Counted from the first letter of the stretch, positions 1 through 9,209 are shown. The stretch: 64,000 nucleotides of DNA from JBGSUZ01 sp964404895 (GCA_964404895.1 CAYOLV010000001.1:992001-1056000), one strand, 5' to 3'. Notes: a model not told the origin generated them from the sequence alone. Made by a program: numbers and translations.

Positions 1-86
1 GAGGCAATTTGACCAACGAGCAAATGTACCAACGAATTGCTGAAACCCTGACCGTTCTTGCAACAGGGGGAAGCATCAATGTCTAA
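1..86 (+). CDS. C-terminal end of an ABC transporter ATPase (partial, BceA-like)
   Basis: The frame starting at base 3 is open from the window edge to TAA at 84-86 and gives about 27 residues containing YQRIAETLTVLATGG. The tail has the look of BceA-type ATPases, which end in a similar helix. The last bases overlap the ATG of the permease gene at 79, as is common for bceA-bceB pairs. Only the tail is visible, so no Walker motif can be checked. The assignment rests on the neighbour and on the tail resemblance. It would be the nucleotide-binding subunit powering the downstream permease in antimicrobial-peptide sensing or detoxification. Confidence 0.6.
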   Translation, partial: GNLTNEQMYQRIAETLTVLATGGSINV

Positions 87-2064
87 ATCATTTTACGCCA
101 ATCTGGCAGTGACAAATATTCAAAAGAATTCAAAAATATATTTGCCTTATGCGCTCATGAATATCATCATCATTGCCATGTTCTACATTATGCACAGTAT
201 TGCCAATGATCCAGGGCTTGATAAAATGAGCGGCGGTTCCTCTTTGCAGCCCATCTTGTACTTTGGTATTTATGTCGTCGGCATTTTTTCAACCATGACG
301 GTTTTTTATACCAATAGCTTTATTATGAAGCGTCGAAAAAAAGAGATTGGGGTCTACAATATTCTCGGGATGGGTAAACACCATATCGCAAGAATGATGA
401 GTTTGGAAACTTTACTCATTGCAATAGGTTGCTTATCTGTGGGAATCGGCTCAGGGATTGTATTCAGCAAGCTGATGTATATCTTCTTTCTAAAACTTTT
501 AGGATTTCCTATTAGTTTTACATTAAGCATTTCTCTAGGTTCTATCAGTACCACCTTGGTTCTGTTCTGTTGTATTTTTTTAGCAACCATGGTGTTCAAC
601 TTGGCACACATCCACTTAGCAAACCCTATTGAACTGGTTAGAGGTTCTGCTGTCGGCGAGCGTGAACCTAAAACGAAATGGCTACTCAGCTTGATTGGCA
701 TGATTGCTCTAATTGCAGGTTATTGGATTGCCGTCACCGTAACAACACCACTTCAAGCCATGATGCTTTTCTTTGTGGCAGTAATCTTGGTAATGGTGGG
801 CACCTATGCCTTGTTTACCACAGGGAGTATTCTTTTACTGAAATCATTGAGAGCTAATAAGAAGTTTTATTATCAAATGAAGAATTTTACTGTAGTTTCC
901 GGCATGCTCTATAGAATGAAGCAAAACGCTGTAGGCCTTGCAAATATTTGTATCTTAAGTTCCATGGTCATCATTTCTTTAACTACGACAATTTCGTTGT
1001 ATGCAGGTCTAGACGATATGCTCATGAACAGGTACCCTGCAGAAGTGGTGGTTTCCAATAACGTATCCAAAATGGGAGACTTGGAAGCTTTAAAAGGATT
1101 GGCAGATCAAACCGCTAAGAAAACGGGTGTAGGTGTTGAAGAATTTAAATCCGAGTATTTTGCGACTTTATTGGCGCAAGCGGGGCCAAATGGGTTCGTC
1201 GTTGAAACGGAAGACTTTTACGGCGCAGACACCAATCTGTTCCAACTCATTGCCTGGAATGATTATGTCAAGGTAGGAGGCGAGGAAAAAGGTTTGGTGG
1301 CTCCAAATGAAGGGGAGACCATACTCTACTGCAACAGAGGGGCTTACGGGGCAAATGAGCTAATTCTGGGGGATGCCAAAATCCATGTAACGAAAGAACT
1401 AGATGAAATTAAAAGTGCTTCAAATTACACAGATCATCTGGTAAAGACTTACTATCTGATTGTAAAAGATGAAAATGAAATCAAAAGAATCTATGAGACT
1501 GCTTCAAAAAAATCTTTTGAAGGCACTAGTTTGACGGTTTATTTTGATCTCAAGGGAAGCGATGCAGAGAAAATGGCATTTGCAAAAGCCTATAGAGCGG
1601 GTATAAAAACCTCTGGAGTTGAGGCATCTTTGGAAAGTCGCACCTCTTCTAAAGCAGATTTCTGCATGATTTATGGAGGCTTTTTATTCTTAGGGCTCTT
1701 CCTTGGGGCGATATTCCTTGTAGCCACGGTTATGATCATGTACTATAAACAAATCTCTGAAGGTTATGACGATCAGCAGCGTTACGAAACCATGCAAAAA
1801 GTGGGCATGAGTCATCAAGAAATCAGAAAGACCATCAAGAGTCAAACGGTACTGGTATTTTTCTTGCCCTTAGTGGTAGCGGTGATTCACGTGGCCTTTG
1901 CCTTCAACGTAGTCAATAGATTATTAGCAGTTTTTAGTTTTACGAATACACCGTTGTTTATCGGGTGTACTGCACTGACTTCCTTAATTTTCGGGATATT
2001 CTATTACGGTATTTACAGATTGACGGTCAGAGCCTACTTTAAAATTGTCAGCTGGAACGCTTAA
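79..2064 (+). CDS. FtsX-family ABC transporter permease, BceB type
   Basis: This 661-residue integral membrane protein has the BceB arrangement. There is an N-terminal helix, then FtsX-like helices (residues about 55-310), then a large extracytoplasmic domain (about 315-540), then three C-terminal helices. The motif KRRKKEIGVYNILGMGK near residue 90 is the typical cytoplasmic FtsX coupling segment. BceAB systems export or sense cell-wall-active peptides such as bacitracin and usually signal through a BceS/BceR pair; no such pair is visible here, but the upstream side is cut off. ATG at 79 is preferred over an in-frame ATG at 58 because GGGGG at 66-70 lies at ribosome-site distance and the start overlaps the ATPase stop. 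A bidirectional terminator follows. Confidence 0.85.
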   Translation: MSKSFYANLAVTNIQKNSKIYLPYALMNIIIIAMFYIMHSIANDPGLDKMSGGSSLQPILYFGIYVVGIFSTMTVFYTNSFIMKRRKKEIGVYNILGMGKHHIARMMSLETLLIAIGCLSVGIGSGIVFSKLMYIFFLKLLGFPISFTLSISLGSISTTLVLFCCIFLATMVFNLAHIHLANPIELVRGSAVGEREPKTKWLLSLIGMIALIAGYWIAVTVTTPLQAMMLFFVAVILVMVGTYALFTTGSILLLKSLRANKKFYYQMKNFTVVSGMLYRMKQNAVGLANICILSSMVIISLTTTISLYAGLDDMLMNRYPAEVVVSNNVSKMGDLEALKGLADQTAKKTGVGVEEFKSEYFATLLAQAGPNGFVVETEDFYGADTNLFQLIAWNDYVKVGGEEKGLVAPNEGETILYCNRGAYGANELILGDAKIHVTKELDEIKSASNYTDHLVKTYYLIVKDENEIKRIYETASKKSFEGTSLTVYFDLKGSDAEKMAFAKAYRAGIKTSGVEASLESRTSSKADFCMIYGGFLFLGLFLGAIFLVATVMIMYYKQISEGYDDQQRYETMQKVGMSHQEIRKTIKSQTVLVFFLPLVVAVIHVAFAFNVVNRLLAVFSFTNTPLFIGCTALTSLIFGIFYYGIYRLTVRAYFKIVSWNA

Positions 2065-2120
2065 GAATTTTGAAATTTCGAAATTTTAGAGATTTGAAGA
2101 TTTGAGACTTGAAGATAACT

Positions 2121-2187
2121 AAAATCCCCCTAAGATATGTGTTTTGAGAGCTTGATAGCCTCCACAATCTTAGGGGGATTTTCTTTT
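2121..2187. terminator. Bidirectional terminator between convergent genes
   Basis: The 16-bp arms 2121-2136 and 2167-2182 are perfectly complementary (AAAATCCCCCTAAGAT and its complement). A 30-base loop separates them and T-rich sequence follows on both strands. The hairpin sits between the convergent permease and M16 peptidase genes and can end both transcripts. Confidence 0.88.
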
Positions 2188-2197
2188 TAAAGTATTG

Positions 2198-5100
2198 TTA
2201 TTCTACTGAGTTTTTGATGGTTTCTAAGAGTTTCTTATTTTTCTGAAGTTCAGCTTCAGAGCCAGTTACAACCACTGTTGCTTTCTTTAAGCCACTTTCA
2301 ATCATTTGAATAAAGGCTTTAAGATCGGCAGGTGTGGTTGCCATAATAGCTTTCATAAGGGCTTCTTCTTGGGCGACTGTCTTGCCACCTAATAGACGGT
2401 AGTCATCGCTTGAAGCAATTTCAAAGATACTCATAGGTGTATCAAAGGAGCCGAGGGCAGCAATGATGTAAGGATTGATGTCTGCTTGAGTCAAATTCAA
2501 TTTTTTAAGATAAGCAGGGGCTTGATCAATAGCTTCAAGGGTCTTTGCAAGACCAGGATCTCTGTAAGAAGAAAAGACCACGTTGCCGTTTTTAGAGGCA
2601 AACATACTGCCGCCATAAGCACCACCTTGAACACGAATCATTGGGTAAAGGTATTCATTGTTCATGAATTGAGTGAATACAAAAGTACTTCCCTCGATTT
2701 TGCCACCTGTTTGGTGGGTATTAAAACCTTTGTAGACATATTGAACTTGTGAAGGCATAGTCAAACCGATTTTTGGAGATGACGGTTTAAAATCGACTTT
2801 AATTTCTGGGAACTTTTCTTGTTGAAGGCCTTTGGCAAGTTCGGCAATATTATTTTCAGCAGCCGCCATAGCGGATTTTTCACCAACAAGAGAGATTTGA
2901 AGACCGTTGATATTTAATGCTTTTTTCTGAATGGCAGCGAGTCTTTCAATTAATTTTGGAGACTCAGTTTTCCAGTTTTTCAGAAGGCTGTCATAGTATT
3001 CAAAAGTATCTTTGGCATCCATATAACCGTATTGACCGCTAGGTGTTAATGTTTGATTTAATGTTTCCCAAGCAAGGTCGTCGCCTTCGTTCATGTAGTA
3101 ATAATTATAACGGGCAGATAAATCTTCAATATAGTATTTGAGCATATCTACATCGTCATAAACATGGCTTGTAGCCATTTCGTTAATAAGAGCCATGGCA
3201 TTATTTGTATTAGACTCAAGGAAGACGCTGTCAAATACCAGCTTATTGCTTTTGATTGTGTAGTAATCATCAGAAGTCACAAGACTCGTATCAACGCTTA
3301 CGCCACCTGTTTCAGTCATTACAGCTTTAGTGAGGGCATCTAGATTTTTATTTTTTGTCCCCATCACACTGAAAGTACCAGTATAAATAGCCAAGTCTCT
3401 AATTTCTTCTTTAGTGAGGGTGCTCAAATCAAAGTAGTAAGAGAGGCCAACCGTTTTATTGGTAGAACCCAAGTGTTCAATAACAGGAATATTAGAGATG
3501 TTTTTTATCTCGTAGTCCCCAGTTTTAACACTGCAGTTGATATCTTTTAATTCTAGTGTTGGAAGTGTAGCTAAATCTTTATCAGTATCAGGCTCGTTTT
3601 TCCACTTTTCAAAAGCCCCAAGCTTAGTTTTGAGAGCTTCTAAACTTTGAGGTGAAAGACTCTTCTTATAAGCCGCTAATTTAGCATTCAAACGTTGCTC
3701 AGAAGCTTTGTTGTAGTCTACTTTAGGTTCAAGGGTCAATACTAACTTATGGGTATTTTTAAGTAAGTACTTATCGATTAAATTCTCAAAGTAACGATTG
3801 TTGAGGGCATCTTGCTTGATTTCCTCAACCATGGCATCTTGATCCAAGAAATAAAGGGGATCGTCATAACAAACTTGACCGATTTCAACAGTATCTCTTA
3901 AACTGTTCCCTTTATCAGCGCTGAGTTTAGTCAAACGATTGCTTAAGTCAACGCTGTTCAGTGAAGACTTGATTAATTCTTTATCGAACCCATTTTTTAC
4001 CATATTATTCAATTGAGTTTGAACAAACTTTTCAAGAACCAATTTCTGATTAATGTCGGTGTCTGGTGAACAGAATTCTACAGAAGGGGCCTTTGTGGTC
4101 ATATTCATAGAACCATAGAAACTTTGACCAATGCCAGAGTCCATAAAGGCAGTCTTCATCGGAGAAATTTCAAGGTTTGAGAGGAGACTCACCAGCATGC
4201 CCATGGCCAACATATCTTTTTTAGACATATCTTGTAAGCCGTAACCTACGCTGATCATTGTTTTTTTGCTTAAGTTAGTGCCTTTGTCCACATGATAGTT
4301 GACGCTGGCGTATTTTGTTTTAGCAAAAGGTTTTTGTTTGCCATAGTCAGTGTTGATGGTTTTTTTCTCATACTTGTTAAAGTAATCTTCATGGATTTGT
4401 TTCAACTTATTGCCGATATCCATTTTGCCGTAGAGATAGACTGTAGCATTGCTCGGGTGGTAGTATTTCTTATAAGTCTCAACCAATTGAGCGTGAGTCA
4501 ACGTAATGATTGATTCTGGATCGCCGCCTGAATTATAAGCAAAAGAAGTATTTGGGAATAAGTTCTTGTCGAAAGCGTCGTACAAGATAGAAGTAGGGTC
4601 AGACATGCTGCCCTTCATTTCACTGAATACAACCCCTTTGTAGTTGAGCTTGCCAGATTTTTGGTCTAGTTCATAACCCCAGCCTTCACGCTCAAAGATT
4701 TTTGAGTCAGTGACAATTTTAGGTGCGAAAACCGCATCTAAATAAACGCTCATAAGGTTGCTAAAGTCTTTGTCATTTTGACTGGAGAAAGGATAAGCCG
4801 TGTGATCTGAGTAAGTCAAAGCATTGGCAAAGGTATTGACAGATGTTTGCGCCATAGTCATAAAAGGCGACTTTGTTGGGTATTTTTCTGAGCCAGAGAG
4901 AACACTGTGCTCAAGGATATGATTTACGCCTGTATTGTCTTTAACAGGTGTTTTGAAGAAAATATCAAATGCTTTGTGGCGATCCTCATTTTCGAAATAG
5001 AGAACTTTACCGCCAGTTTTCTCGTGTTCAAACTGATAAATGGTTGAAGCGGCTTCATCTGACCACTGTTTTTTTACCAGTTTAAACCCTTCGTAAGTAT

Positions 5101-5239
5101 TGCCAACGACCATAGAGCTCGTTTCTACAACTGAAGTTGCAGCTATGCCTGTGGAGGTTGTATCTGCAAAGCCTGCACCAGTGGATGCCAATAAAGAAGC
5201 AATCACCAACAGACTGAGCCATTTCTTATTTGCTTTCAT
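2198..5239 (-). CDS. Secreted insulinase-family (M16C) metallopeptidase
   Basis: This 1013-residue zinc metallopeptidase of the presequence-protease type (M16C) would degrade unfolded or short peptides in a closed chamber. The inverted zinc motif HILEH is at residues 107-111 (ligands H107 and H111, catalytic E110), and the third ligand E207 lies in SEMKG, at the spacing usual for PreP. The length fits the single-chain M16C class. An N-terminal signal peptide (KANKK, then a hydrophobic stretch, then ASTGAGFADT) points to export, whereas most bacterial PreP-like proteins are cytoplasmic. AGGAG lies 8 bases before the ATG. The gene is monocistronic, with its own promoter and a shared terminator. 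The family is certain; the substrate is unknown. Confidence 0.93.
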   Translation of the reverse strand: MKANKKWLSLLVIASLLASTGAGFADTTSTGIAATSVVETSSMVVGNTYEGFKLVKKQWSDEAASTIYQFEHEKTGGKVLYFENEDRHKAFDIFFKTPVKDNTGVNHILEHSVLSGSEKYPTKSPFMTMAQTSVNTFANALTYSDHTAYPFSSQNDKDFSNLMSVYLDAVFAPKIVTDSKIFEREGWGYELDQKSGKLNYKGVVFSEMKGSMSDPTSILYDAFDKNLFPNTSFAYNSGGDPESIITLTHAQLVETYKKYYHPSNATVYLYGKMDIGNKLKQIHEDYFNKYEKKTINTDYGKQKPFAKTKYASVNYHVDKGTNLSKKTMISVGYGLQDMSKKDMLAMGMLVSLLSNLEISPMKTAFMDSGIGQSFYGSMNMTTKAPSVEFCSPDTDINQKLVLEKFVQTQLNNMVKNGFDKELIKSSLNSVDLSNRLTKLSADKGNSLRDTVEIGQVCYDDPLYFLDQDAMVEEIKQDALNNRYFENLIDKYLLKNTHKLVLTLEPKVDYNKASEQRLNAKLAAYKKSLSPQSLEALKTKLGAFEKWKNEPDTDKDLATLPTLELKDINCSVKTGDYEIKNISNIPVIEHLGSTNKTVGLSYYFDLSTLTKEEIRDLAIYTGTFSVMGTKNKNLDALTKAVMTETGGVSVDTSLVTSDDYYTIKSNKLVFDSVFLESNTNNAMALINEMATSHVYDDVDMLKYYIEDLSARYNYYYMNEGDDLAWETLNQTLTPSGQYGYMDAKDTFEYYDSLLKNWKTESPKLIERLAAIQKKALNINGLQISLVGEKSAMAAAENNIAELAKGLQQEKFPEIKVDFKPSSPKIGLTMPSQVQYVYKGFNTHQTGGKIEGSTFVFTQFMNNEYLYPMIRVQGGAYGGSMFASKNGNVVFSSYRDPGLAKTLEAIDQAPAYLKKLNLTQADINPYIIAALGSFDTPMSIFEIASSDDYRLLGGKTVAQEEALMKAIMATTPADLKAFIQMIESGLKKATVVVTGSEAELQKNKKLLETIKNSVE

Positions 5240-5281
5240 AAGAGTACTCCTAACTATAATAATTTATTTTTAGCCTTATTA

Positions 5282-5309
5282 ACTATACAACAATTTTAAC
5301 CCGTTTCAA
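5282..5309 (-). promoter_or_regulatory. Sigma-A-type promoter of the M16 peptidase
   Basis: Read on the minus strand, TTGAAA (5304-5309) and TATAGT (5282-5287) are separated by 16 bases. They lie about 45 bases upstream of the start codon and its AGGAG site. Confidence 0.6.
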
Positions 5310-5478
5310 GGAAAAATATCCTAATTTTATACAAAGTTAATTCTTTTTTAAACACTTTGTCCATCCTGTGACTGATATATGTATTCTATGTGAAGAAATT
5401 CGGAAAAATCAAACAACTTAGGGTAAGATAGAACATAAGTAGATGAAATATAAACTATGGATTGAGGAGGTGGAAGAA

Positions 5479-6762
5479 ATGGATGTGACAAATTATATAA
5501 AAGGGTTGGCAGAAGGTTATGCCCATCAGTCGAAAAATCGGAGTTTTGAAGAACGTCACCTAGAGGATGTTGCAAAGTATACCTTGGTCCTATGTCAAAG
5601 CAGAGGGCTATCCATAGAAATGGGCTTGGCAATCGCCTATGGTCATGACCTTGGGAGACTGAAAAACGGCGTTTTAGGCAAAAAGCACAGCAAAGAAGGG
5701 GCTAAAATCATGAAGCTTCTTTTAAGAGCCTCTGATTTTACACAAAAGGAAAAAAAGCAAATTATTCGGGCGATTGAGAAACACAACCAAAAGGATAAAA
5801 TTCATGGACGCTACGCAGAGTTGATCAAGGATGCAGACAGCTTGGCACACTATAAAGAAGATATGATTGAAATTCAAGATCAGTATGAAAATACGCGTAT
5901 CACTGCCCTAGAGAATGAAATGCCTAAAATTCTGGCAGCACCTTGGGGAAATTGGAAGCAAACTGGAGATAAATGTCTTCAAAAAGTAGTACGGATTGTG
6001 AATGATGAAGTAGCACTGCAAGCCCATTCAGAATTCTGGGTACATGACTTAAGAGTGGCTATCCGTAAACTGAGATCCATTTTATGGGTAGTAAAAGCCA
6101 TAGAATGCCCTGAAATAAAAGAAACAGCAGTGGTAGCAGATCAGGTTGTCAAAAAAATAGCAAAGCGTCTAGACAGTATCAGGCTGCATCAAGTGATACT
6201 CCAAAAAGTGCCCTTAGGAACCCAGGACTATCAATTCTATCAACAAAAAGTAAGTTTGGGGTACAAGGAAATTCAAGAGGATTACGATTGGCCCAATCAA
6301 TTGGATGCTTTAACAAAGTTGTTCCGAGATTTGTCTGAACAATTTGAGGACTTGCCTGAGATTGAGGACTTGCCCGAGATTGAGGACTTGCCCGAAGTTG
6401 AATATTTGCCCGAAGTTGATTTGCAAAAAATATGCGAAGGGCTATTGAATTTATTTTTCAAGCAGGCAGCTTCAAAAAAACTGAATCAACAAAGAAGCCT
6501 CCACGCGCTGAGAATTACCACAAAAAAACTTAAATATTTGGCACAACTGGGACTCGTAGAATTGACACCCGATTTGTTCAAAGAAACCAATTCAGAATTG
6601 AGTCGATTGATTGGAGAGGCCAACGATATTTTTGAAATTCAAAAGGTAATGAAAGCACCTCTATTTGAAGGCACGTTGGAAACCCTGATGAAAGACATTG
6701 ATTGGCATGTATTCCTTCAAAGAAAAATGAAAGATGGCAGTATTCCGAAAGAATTGTGGTAG
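5479..6762 (+). CDS. HD-domain / CHAD-domain fusion protein
   Basis: This 427-residue two-domain protein starts with an HD phosphohydrolase domain (about residues 20-125: H27, H56-D57, H102, D118/D120), which suggests nucleotide or phosphoester hydrolysis. A CHAD domain follows (about 183-425), recognised by HDLRVAIRKLRS and the second-half signature LHALRITTKKLKY. CHAD domains are helical, rich in basic residues and bind polyphosphate. The fusion suggests a polyphosphate-associated phosphohydrolase, but no substrate is established. An acidic EDLPEI-type repeat sits between the two CHAD halves. ATG 5479 has GGAGG 8 bases upstream; an in-frame ATG at 5443 lacks a good site. A two-component system follows. 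Confidence 0.82.
   Translation: MDVTNYIKGLAEGYAHQSKNRSFEERHLEDVAKYTLVLCQSRGLSIEMGLAIAYGHDLGRLKNGVLGKKHSKEGAKIMKLLLRASDFTQKEKKQIIRAIEKHNQKDKIHGRYAELIKDADSLAHYKEDMIEIQDQYENTRITALENEMPKILAAPWGNWKQTGDKCLQKVVRIVNDEVALQAHSEFWVHDLRVAIRKLRSILWVVKAIECPEIKETAVVADQVVKKIAKRLDSIRLHQVILQKVPLGTQDYQFYQQKVSLGYKEIQEDYDWPNQLDALTKLFRDLSEQFEDLPEIEDLPEIEDLPEVEYLPEVDLQKICEGLLNLFFKQAASKKLNQQRSLHALRITTKKLKYLAQLGLVELTPDLFKETNSELSRLIGEANDIFEIQKVMKAPLFEGTLETLMKDIDWHVFLQRKMKDGSIPKELW
6346..6417 (+). repeat. Four in-frame 18-bp tandem repeats
   Basis: Four consecutive 18-bp units start at 6346, 6364, 6382 and 6400. Each encodes a variant of E-D-L-P-E-I/V. The first two differ at one base and the later ones diverge further. 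They add an acidic linker inside the otherwise basic CHAD domain. Confidence 0.9.
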
Positions 6763-6763
6763 A

Positions 6764-6803
6764 ATAATCCATAATAGATATCAAAAAATATTATTATGGT
6801 TAT
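6764..6803 (+). promoter_or_regulatory. Inverted repeat before the sensor kinase gene
   Basis: ATAATCCATAATA (6764-6776) is matched by TATTATGGTTAT (about 6792-6803) as an imperfect inverted repeat, between the HD-CHAD stop and the kinase ribosome site. It could be a weak terminator (the downstream T-run is poor) or an operator. Confidence 0.35.
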
Positions 6804-6829
6804 TTTATATGACTTAAAGGAGCTTTCAA

Positions 6830-8077
6830 GTGATCAAGTTCAATCCCTTCAAAGTGCGGAGTCTATTTACAGTAGAAATGGGAATCGTCCTTATTGTGAC
6901 GACCTATCTATTTTCCAGTATCACATTTATACTTTCTGAGCCGGTAACCAATATGCCTTTAGTATTGCTCATAGGCGTATTTATTGTCTCCACAGGACTC
7001 CGCATTAAAACAGATGGGTTTTATTATACGGATAACTTTTGGGAATTCTTCCATCTGATCTTTGACATTGGTTTAGTCACTGGTATTTCTTATTTTGGGA
7101 ACAGTTATGATTTGATTCCGATTATTATTTCCTTAACGGCTTTAGGTTGCTTTAACGATAATAAATTTCAAATAGGCGTTATATTTGTGTTTTCAACCTT
7201 CTGTTTTCAATGGATTAGAAACGACTTTGTCTCTATTGAAAATTTCAAAGCCCTTTCTGATGGCTTGTTAACGACAGTATATAATTTGGCTATTATTGCA
7301 GGCTATTCTAAAATAGTGAATGTGCTGTATCATCAAAAATATCAGTTACAGACTCAACAGAAAGTCATTGCACAAAAACATGAGGCTTTAGAAGCTGCCT
7401 ACGATGAGCTTTTTCAAAATGCCATTGTCAGAGAAGAAATAGCTGCTCAAAATGAACGGCTTAGGCTCAATGGCGAGCTTCAAGACCACATGGGACACGC
7501 CATGGCTTCAAGCTTAATGCAGCTCCAATATATTCAAAAGATTATTGATAAAGAACCGGAAATGGCAAGGAATCAATTGGCTGAAGTACGGGCGCATTTA
7601 AAAAAATCCTATGAAGAAATTCGTCAGTTTGTTAGGAATACCCCTGAAAGCACTCGCGAAAATTCTAATAAAAATGAGCGGATCACCTTGGTTCAATTTG
7701 TTGCCAGACTGAGACAATTAGAGTCTAAAACAGGAATAAAATTTTCCATTCAGGATCATCTTGTACAGACTACAACAACATCCCAATGTTTTTTTAATCA
7801 GCATCAGGCCATTCATCTTTATCGAATTGTTCAAGAGCTAGCTACCAATGCCATCAAACATGGAAACGCCACAGAACTGTTTATACAATTACGAGGAGAA
7901 ATTCCAGACTTGGAAGTGTTGATTTGGGACAATGGCGTGGGATGTAAAGCGATTGAAAAGGGATTTGGTCTCGAGAGCATTACCAATCGAGTTAAGGAAA
8001 TGGACGGAACCCTTAATTTTGAAACAGGACATGAAAAGGGTTTTAAAGCGATTATCGCATTGAAAAGGGTTTCATAA
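6830..8077 (+). CDS. NarL/DesK-type sensor histidine kinase, Gln in place of the usual phospho-His
   Basis: This 415-residue membrane sensor has about five to six hydrophobic helices (residues 15-165), a coiled segment, a HisKA_3-like dimerisation helix, and a HATPase_c domain with N-box ELATNAIKHG and G-box WDNGVGC plus GFGLESI. In this family the phospho-acceptor is the His of an ELHD motif. Here the codon is CAA, giving E216-L-Q218-D219, while H220 and H223 are nearby. Either a neighbouring His has taken over or the kinase does not phosphorylate itself in the usual way. The start is GTG at 6830, with AAAGGAGC just upstream. The response regulator begins 30 bases after the stop, so they form a pair. 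Confidence 0.85.
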   Translation: MIKFNPFKVRSLFTVEMGIVLIVTTYLFSSITFILSEPVTNMPLVLLIGVFIVSTGLRIKTDGFYYTDNFWEFFHLIFDIGLVTGISYFGNSYDLIPIIISLTALGCFNDNKFQIGVIFVFSTFCFQWIRNDFVSIENFKALSDGLLTTVYNLAIIAGYSKIVNVLYHQKYQLQTQQKVIAQKHEALEAAYDELFQNAIVREEIAAQNERLRLNGELQDHMGHAMASSLMQLQYIQKIIDKEPEMARNQLAEVRAHLKKSYEEIRQFVRNTPESTRENSNKNERITLVQFVARLRQLESKTGIKFSIQDHLVQTTTTSQCFFNQHQAIHLYRIVQELATNAIKHGNATELFIQLRGEIPDLEVLIWDNGVGCKAIEKGFGLESITNRVKEMDGTLNFETGHEKGFKAIIALKRVS

Positions 8078-8107
8078 AATTCTTATTTTGGCAAAAGGCA
8101 GGCAACT

Positions 8108-8764
8108 ATGAGCAGAATTGTTATTGTAGAAGACCAGAGCTTGTTTCTGGCAGGATTAAAAAACATTATTGAGCTTGAAACTGATTTGAAAGTCATAGGA
8201 ACAGCTATGAATGGTTTAGAAGGGCTAGAAGTGATTAGAAATTTGAAACCAGATCTAGTCCTTAGTGATATTCGCATGCCTCAAATGAACGGAATCGACA
8301 TGCTTCAAAAAGCTAAAAGTGAAATTCCAGATTTGAAATTATTGTTTCTAACGACATTTGATGAAGATGAATATTTGCTGCATGCACTGAAATATGGGGC
8401 GTGTGGATTTATGATGAAAGACATTGATGCAGATGACTTGATTAACAGCATTCGAAGAGCTTTGGCAGGGCAATGGATTATGCCTCAAGACTTGGTTTCT
8501 AAGTTGTCACCCTATCTTCAAAATAACCTATCTCAGGAGAACCGTGAGACACAAATCAATCAGGTACTTAGAGAAAAATATAAACTAACAGAACGAGAAC
8601 TTGAAATTTGCGATTTACTGGCTAAAGGCATGGAAAATGAATCCATTGCAAATGCTTTGTACATCAGTTTGGGTACGGTTAAAAACTATTTGACCACCAT
8701 TTATAATAAACTGGAAGTCAACAATCGGACTGCGGCGGCCATATTGATTAAAGAAATCATTTAA
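8108..8764 (+). CDS. Response regulator, NarL/LuxR family
   Basis: This 218-residue DNA-binding response regulator has a receiver domain (1-120) with E8/D9, the phospho-acceptor D54 in LVLSDIRMPQ, T82/T83 and K104 (FMMKD). A LuxR-type helix-turn-helix (about 155-215) carries LTERELEICDLLAKG and GTVKNYLTTIYNKL. The receiver site is complete, so the protein can be phosphorylated even though its partner kinase lacks the canonical His. It is the second gene of a three-gene run with the kinase and the MmcQ/YjbR protein. The target promoter is not known. Confidence 0.92.
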   Translation: MSRIVIVEDQSLFLAGLKNIIELETDLKVIGTAMNGLEGLEVIRNLKPDLVLSDIRMPQMNGIDMLQKAKSEIPDLKLLFLTTFDEDEYLLHALKYGACGFMMKDIDADDLINSIRRALAGQWIMPQDLVSKLSPYLQNNLSQENRETQINQVLREKYKLTERELEICDLLAKGMENESIANALYISLGTVKNYLTTIYNKLEVNNRTAAAILIKEII

Positions 8765-8775
8765 AGGAGGACATT

Positions 8776-9153
8776 ATGAACAAGTGGGATGGATTTGAAA
8801 CCTATGCTTCTGAAAAAATTGGGGCGTATAGTGAATACAAGCTAGAATGGGAAGTTCAGCGTTTAATGATACGAGACAAAATGTTCGGCATGATAGGACA
8901 TGACAAGGAAGGTCGGTCAATCATCACTTTAAAAGTAGCCCCTGAGAACAGCTTGGTACTTAGAAATATGTATCCAGATATTAGACCAGGTTATTACATG
9001 AATAAAACCCTGTGGGTCTCTATAGATCTTAATGGAGAGGTGCCTGAGGCGGTTATTAAGGACGTGATTGACGAGTCCTATGAACTCATTTTAAACTCTT
9101 TTAGCAAAAAAATTCAACAAGAAATTAAAAGCTTCGACTTAGTCAGAGATTAA
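8776..9153 (+). CDS. MmcQ/YjbR-family protein
   Basis: This small 125-residue protein resembles the MmcQ/YjbR (CyaY-like fold) family, with the C-terminal signature PGYYMNKTLW followed by DLNGEVPEAVIKDVIDESYELI. Proteins of this family are often labelled DNA-binding, but a specific role has not been shown. It starts 11 bases after the response regulator, behind an AAAGGAGG site, so it is probably co-transcribed and could be an output or accessory of the two-component system. The end of the coding sequence forms the first arm of the terminator. Confidence 0.75.
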   Translation: MNKWDGFETYASEKIGAYSEYKLEWEVQRLMIRDKMFGMIGHDKEGRSIITLKVAPENSLVLRNMYPDIRPGYYMNKTLWVSIDLNGEVPEAVIKDVIDESYELILNSFSKKIQQEIKSFDLVRD

Positions 9154-9177
9154 TCTCTGATTTAAGTCGAAGCTTTT
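9129..9177. terminator. Bidirectional terminator overlapping the MmcQ/YjbR stop
   Basis: Arms of about 21 bases (AAGCTTCGACTTA... and ...TAAGTCGAAGCTT) surround the TAA stop, and a run of six T follows. The hairpin separates the two-component operon from the convergent MFS gene. Confidence 0.9.
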
Positions 9178-9209
9178 TTATATGAGAAATACAGTCAAAG
9201 TTACTGCTG

